Below the pieces are notes generated by a model, which made no database searches, was not told where the DNA came from, and saw nothing but the letters and a program-made list of their open reading frames with translations. From contig DAIDJM010000025.1 in assembly GCA_027451405.1 (NCBI GenBank), forward strand, positions 1-39,316: DNA of 39,316 bases. Direction: 5' to 3'. Of the stretch, positions 35,947-39,316 are shown in pieces. Origin of the DNA: Acetobacteraceae bacterium (GTDB lineage Bacteria; Pseudomonadota; Alphaproteobacteria; Acetobacterales; Acetobacteraceae). Made by a program: the position numbers and the translations under genes. The stretch's first letter is position 1. Each line of letters opens with the position of its first letter.

Positions 35947-36031
35947 GTGTCGGGCGTCTCGGGGCCTGGGAGGCCACACCGCTTCCCGGGCGCCCGCGCC
36001 GGCGCCGCGTCTTTCTGCTACCCCCGGCCGC

Positions 36032-37129
36032 ATGGCCGATCTCCCCCCGCCGATGCGCCTGGCACTCGCCCTTGCGCGTCGCTCCCTCGGCACCACCTGG
36101 CCCAACCCGTCGGTCGGCTGCGTGCTGGCGCGCGAGGGCCGGATCGTCGGACAAGGCGCCACCGCGCCCGGTGGACGACCGCATGCCGAGACCGTGGCGC
36201 TCGCCATGGCCGGCCCCGCCGCCCGCGGCGCCACCGCCTATGTCACGCTCGAGCCATGCTGCCATCACGGCCGCACCCCGCCCTGCGCGGAGGCGCTGAT
36301 CGAGGCCGGCATCGCGCGCGTCGTCGTCGCCATCCGCGACCCCGATCCGCGCGTGAACGGCGCCGGCATCGCCCGGCTGCGCGCCGCCGGCGTCGCCGTC
36401 ACGGAGGGCGTGCTCGCCGACGAGGCGGCGCAGGTGACCGCAGGCTTCCTGACCCGCGTCCGGCACAACCGTCCGCTGGTGACGCTGAAACTGGCCTCGA
36501 CGCTGGACGGGCGCATCGCCACCCATGCCGGCGAGAGCCGCTGGATCACCGGCGAGGCCGCGCGGCGCGCCGCCCACGCCCTGCGCGGCGAGCACGACGC
36601 CGTGCTCGCCGGCGTCGGCACGCTGCTCGCAGACGATCCCGAGCTCACCTGCCGCCTCGCCGGCTTCAAGCGCGCCGCTGGCATCCGGGTCATCGCCGAC
36701 AGCCATTTGCGCACGCCCCTCACCGCCCGGGTGCTCGCCCACGCGGCGGCCGCGACCTGGCTGCTCCACCGCGACGGCGCCGACCCCGAGCGCCGCCGCG
36801 CCATCGCCGCGCTCGGTGCGAGGCTGTTCGAGGTGCCGGGCAGCAATGCCGGCATCGACATCGCCCTGGGCTTGCGGGCGCTGGCCGAGGCAGGCATCAA
36901 CGCCGTTCTGGTCGAAGGCGGCGCGCAGATCGCGGCCGCATTGCTGAGAGAGGATCTGGTGGACCGTCTGGTCTGGTTCCACGCCCCGACCGTGATGGGC
37001 GCCGATGGCTGGCCCGCGGCGCAGGGGTTCGGCGTCAGCTCGCTCGGCGCGATGCCACGCTTCGTGCGTGAGCGCATCCGCCCGCTCGGCGAGGACGTGC
37101 TGAGCGAATTCCGCCGCGAGCACGGCTGA
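36032..37129 (+). CDS. ribD: Bifunctional riboflavin deaminase/reductase RibD
   Basis: A 365-residue enzyme for two successive steps of riboflavin synthesis. The N-terminal deaminase has the zinc motif GRPHAETVAL and PCCHHGRTPPC. The C-terminal reductase has LKLASTLDGRIATHAGESRWITG and GINAVLVEGGAQIAA. The product 5-amino-6-ribitylamino-uracil phosphate goes, after dephosphorylation, to RibH. The TGA overlaps the ribE ATG (TGATG). No FMN riboswitch is recognisable upstream. The ATG at 36032 is used; an ATG seven codons later is possible. Confidence 0.95.
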   Translation: MADLPPPMRLALALARRSLGTTWPNPSVGCVLAREGRIVGQGATAPGGRPHAETVALAMAGPAARGATAYVTLEPCCHHGRTPPCAEALIEAGIARVVVAIRDPDPRVNGAGIARLRAAGVAVTEGVLADEAAQVTAGFLTRVRHNRPLVTLKLASTLDGRIATHAGESRWITGEAARRAAHALRGEHDAVLAGVGTLLADDPELTCRLAGFKRAAGIRVIADSHLRTPLTARVLAHAAAATWLLHRDGADPERRRAIAALGARLFEVPGSNAGIDIALGLRALAEAGINAVLVEGGAQIAAALLREDLVDRLVWFHAPTVMGADGWPAAQGFGVSSLGAMPRFVRERIRPLGEDVLSEFRREHG

Positions 37130-37728
37130 TGTTCACCGGCATCGTCAGCGCGCTCGGCACCGTGCGCGAGATCGTTCCGATCGGCGAGGCGGCGGACATG
37201 CGCCTCGTCATCGCGGCGCCGTGGCCGGATACGGGCGCGATCCCGCTTGGCGCCTCGATCGCCTGCTCCGGCTGCTGCCTCACCGTCATCGCCACGGAGG
37301 CCGACGCCTTCGCCGTCCAGGCCTCCGCCGAGACGCTGGCGCATACCACGCTCGGCACCTGGCGCGCCGGCACGCGGGTCAATCTCGAGCGCGCGCTGCG
37401 CCTCGGCGACGAGCTCGGCGGGCATCTCGTCTCCGGCCATGTCGATGGCGTCGGCACCGCGCTGGCCGCGGTCGCGGAGCATGGCTCGACGCGCTGGCGC
37501 TTCCGCGTCCCCGCCTCGCTCGCGCGCTTCATCGCGGTCAAGGGCAGCGTCGCCGTTGACGGGGTGTCGCTGACGGTGAACAGCGCCGAGGGCGCGGAAT
37601 TCGGCGTCAACATCATTCCCCACACCGCCGCCGTCACCAGTTTCGCCACGTTGCGGCCCGGCGACGCGGTGAATATCGAAATCGACCTGCTCGCCCGCTA
37701 TGTCGCCCGCCTCCAGGAGTGCGCATGA
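37129..37728 (+). CDS. ribE: Riboflavin synthase alpha chain
   Basis: A 199-residue enzyme with two internal barrel repeats. It dismutates two 6,7-dimethyl-8-ribityllumazines to riboflavin. The N-terminal MFTGIVSALGTV, ASIACSGCCLTVI and GHLVSGHVDGVGT are in the first half. The second half has GSVAVDGVSLTVN and NIIPHTAAVT. It is coupled to ribD at its start and to ribB/X at its end (ATGA). Confidence 0.95.
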   Translation: MFTGIVSALGTVREIVPIGEAADMRLVIAAPWPDTGAIPLGASIACSGCCLTVIATEADAFAVQASAETLAHTTLGTWRAGTRVNLERALRLGDELGGHLVSGHVDGVGTALAAVAEHGSTRWRFRVPASLARFIAVKGSVAVDGVSLTVNSAEGAEFGVNIIPHTAAVTSFATLRPGDAVNIEIDLLARYVARLQECA

Positions 37729-38852
37729 CCGAGACCGCCCGCACCGCCGAGCTTTCCGCCTACATCTCCTCCGCCGAGGAGCTGATCGCGGAGGCGCGGG
37801 CGGGACGCATGTTCATCCTCGTCGATGACGAGGACCGCGAAAACGAGGGGGACCTGGTCATCCCGGCGCAGTACGCCACGCCCGAGGCGATCAATTTCAT
37901 GGCCCGGCACGCCCGCGGCCTGATCTGCCTGGCGCTGACGCAGCACCGCGTCGAGCAGCTCGGGCTCTCGCTGATGAGCCAGTCCAACAGCTCGCGCCAC
38001 CAGACCGCGTTCACCGTCTCGATCGAGGCGCGCGAGGGCGTCACCACCGGCATCTCCGCCGCCGACCGCGCCCACACCATCGCCGTTGCCATCAACCCCG
38101 AAGCCGGGCGGGCGGATATCGCCACACCGGGTCACGTCTTCCCGCTGATGGCCCGCGAGGGCGGCACACTGGTGCGCGCCGGGCATACCGAGGCGGCGGT
38201 GGACATCGCCCGCCTCGCCGGGCTCAACCCGGCCGGGGTGATCTGCGAGATCATGCGCGACGACGGCAGCATGGCGCGGCTGCCGGACCTGGTTGCCTTC
38301 GCCCAGACGCATAATCTCCGCCTCGGCACGATCGCCGATCTGATCGCCTATCGGCGCCGCACCGAGCGGCTGGTACGCCTCATCCAGGAAGGCGAGCTGA
38401 TGCAGGGCATCGGCGGCGCCTGGCGGCTCGCGGTCTATGCCAACACGGTCGAGTACGCCGAGCATCTGGCGCTGGTGAAGGGCGATCTCGCGGCGCCAGG
38501 GCCGGTGCTCGTGCGCATGCACGCCGTCGACCTGCTCGACGACGTGCTGGCCGGGCCGCATTTGTCCAGCCTGCACGGGGCGATGCGCATGATCGGCGCA
38601 GCCGGGCGCGGCGTGGTGGTGCTGCTGCGCGAACGGCCGCCGACCGCGCTCTCCGAACGCGTGCGCCTGCTCGCCGCCGCCGCCCGCCCGCCGGCGGAGC
38701 TGCGCCATTACGGCATCGGCGCGCAGATCCTGCTCGATCTCGGCGTGCGCGACATGATCCTGCTCTCGAATACGCGTCGCACTATCATTGGCCTGGAAGG
38801 CTACGGGCTCAACGTGATCGAACAGCGCGCGATCGAAAGGCCCGCCCCATGA
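37725..38852 (+). CDS. ribB: 3,4-dihydroxy-2-butanone 4-phosphate synthase with a degenerate GTP cyclohydrolase II domain (RibB/X)
   Basis: A 375-residue protein. Residues 1-210 are a complete RibB that makes dihydroxybutanone phosphate from ribulose 5-phosphate: DDEDRENEGDLVIPA, SRHQTAFTVSIEAREGVTTG and FPLMAREGGTLVRAGHTEAAVD. The second half aligns with GTP cyclohydrolase II (HLALVKGDLAAPGPVLVRMHA, YGIGAQILLDLGVRDMILLSN, GLEGYGLNVIE). However, the zinc-binding cysteine segment and the EGRGIGL motif are replaced by DLLDDVLAGPHLSSLHGAM and RERPPTALSERV. That half is therefore probably inactive, as in the RibBX proteins of some alphaproteobacteria. A separate RibA would be needed. ATGA overlaps couple it to ribE and ribH. 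Confidence 0.9.
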   Translation: MTETARTAELSAYISSAEELIAEARAGRMFILVDDEDRENEGDLVIPAQYATPEAINFMARHARGLICLALTQHRVEQLGLSLMSQSNSSRHQTAFTVSIEAREGVTTGISAADRAHTIAVAINPEAGRADIATPGHVFPLMAREGGTLVRAGHTEAAVDIARLAGLNPAGVICEIMRDDGSMARLPDLVAFAQTHNLRLGTIADLIAYRRRTERLVRLIQEGELMQGIGGAWRLAVYANTVEYAEHLALVKGDLAAPGPVLVRMHAVDLLDDVLAGPHLSSLHGAMRMIGAAGRGVVVLLRERPPTALSERVRLLAAAARPPAELRHYGIGAQILLDLGVRDMILLSNTRRTIIGLEGYGLNVIEQRAIERPAP

Positions 38853-39316
38853 GTACCGAAGACGCAGCCCCGGTGGCCGCTCCCGAAGTGACCGGGCCGC
38901 CGCCGCATCTGCTCATCGTGCGCGCGCCCTACTATCAGGCGGTGGTCGACGGGCTGACCGCGGGCGCCCAGCGCATCATCGCCGCCGCCGGCGCGAGCGC
39001 CGAGGTGCTGGACGTCGCCGGCGCCTTCGAGCTGGCACAGGCGATCCGGCTCGCGCTGCGCGGGCGCACGCGCTTCGACGGGTTCGTCGCGCTCGGCTGC
39101 GTCGTGCGCGGCGAGACCGACCACTACGAGTTCATCTGCCAGGCAAGCATGCAGGGGCTGATGGACGTCGCGCTGGCCTACGGCATCGCGCTCGGCACCG
39201 GGCTGCTGACGGTGGACACGCTGGCCCAGGCGGAAGCGCGTGCGGGCGCCGAGGGCGCCAACAAGGGGGCCGAAGCCGCGGCCGCGGCGCTGCGCCAGAT
39301 CGACGCTGGCCGCCGG
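38849..39316 (+). CDS. ribH: 6,7-dimethyl-8-ribityllumazine synthase, truncated by window end
   Basis: The first 156 codons are open to the window edge with no stop, so only the very C-terminus is missing. The enzyme joins the RibB and RibD products to form lumazine, the RibE substrate, usually in a hollow oligomer. Visible motifs are LLIVRAPYYQAVVDGLTAGA, VAGAFELAQAI, GCVVRGETDHYEFIC (with the catalytic His) and TGLLTVDTLAQAEARAG. An Ala/Pro-rich N-terminal extension of about 20 residues precedes the fold. The ATG overlaps the ribB/X stop by 4 nt. nusB often follows in alphaproteobacteria but is outside the window. Confidence 0.95.
   Translation, partial: MSTEDAAPVAAPEVTGPPPHLLIVRAPYYQAVVDGLTAGAQRIIAAAGASAEVLDVAGAFELAQAIRLALRGRTRFDGFVALGCVVRGETDHYEFICQASMQGLMDVALAYGIALGTGLLTVDTLAQAEARAGAEGANKGAEAAAAALRQIDAGRR

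Noticed and set aside
35947-36031. FMN riboswitch before ribD
   Set aside because: The gap is only 85 nt and has none of the conserved FMN aptamer sequence blocks.

Overview
The window is GC-rich chromosomal DNA whose protein types point to an alphaproteobacterium, most likely in the Acetobacteraceae (Rhodospirillales/Acetobacterales). The supporting signs are the 41-residue cysteine-poor L36, the class II DAHP synthase, the GlcF iron-sulfur subunit, the Mg-type HemB, a phasin, NrdR beside the riboflavin genes, and many small GC-rich intergenic hairpins. No phage, CRISPR or large mobile island is visible. The only mobile DNA is the start of an IS630-like transposase at the left edge. The taxonomic call is an inference.

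Layout. 1-285: edge of an IS element and a hairpin repeat. 286-6255 (minus): rpmJ, a GlcF-TPR fusion, gyrA, coaD and a periplasmic cyclophilin, read in that order. 6351-12705 (plus): a small two-helix membrane protein, then the translocation and assembly pair tamA-tamB. 12840-15977 (minus): a secreted phosphoesterase, a strong terminator, and an orphan amino-acid-binding-type periplasmic protein. 16133-16258 (plus): tRNA-Leu(CAA) with its promoter. 16279-19705 (minus): a tightly overlapping pqiABC lipid-transport operon. 19766-25609 (minus): a secreted beta-propeller protein, a DUF427 protein, clpS-clpA and a phasin. 25881-26957 (plus): a DD-carboxypeptidase with a histidine-rich tail. 27019-29890 (minus): class II DAHP synthase, EpmA and a BamE-like lipoprotein. 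29986-31985 (plus): a BLUF blue-light sensor whose stop overlaps the start of glycerol kinase. 32000-35032 (minus): an APC permease, hemB and a DNA glycosylase. 35164-39316 (plus): nrdR, a 67-residue membrane protein, then ribD-ribE-ribB/X-ribH with overlapping starts; ribH runs off the right edge.

The most unusual feature is a dispersed double-hairpin repeat of about 60 bp, present in six full or near-full copies and one half copy. Its two stems vary in sequence but keep pairing. One end carries an invariant GCCGGAGGC. At the 3' ends of genes the repeat lies in one orientation and behaves like a terminator. Upstream of gyrA and glcF it lies in the other orientation, and its conserved end is the Shine-Dalgarno sequence of the downstream gene at 6-7 nt spacing. 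Other copies form the C-terminal tail of GlpK and part of the N-terminus of EpmA. It therefore appears to have been recruited as terminator, ribosome binding site and coding sequence.

Other points of interest are the in-frame GlcF-TPR fusion, the BLUF-glpK gene pair, a RibBA whose GTP cyclohydrolase II half has lost its zinc cysteines, and a phasin promoter carrying a PhaR-like palindrome. Functions are assigned by eye from motifs; no database search was possible.
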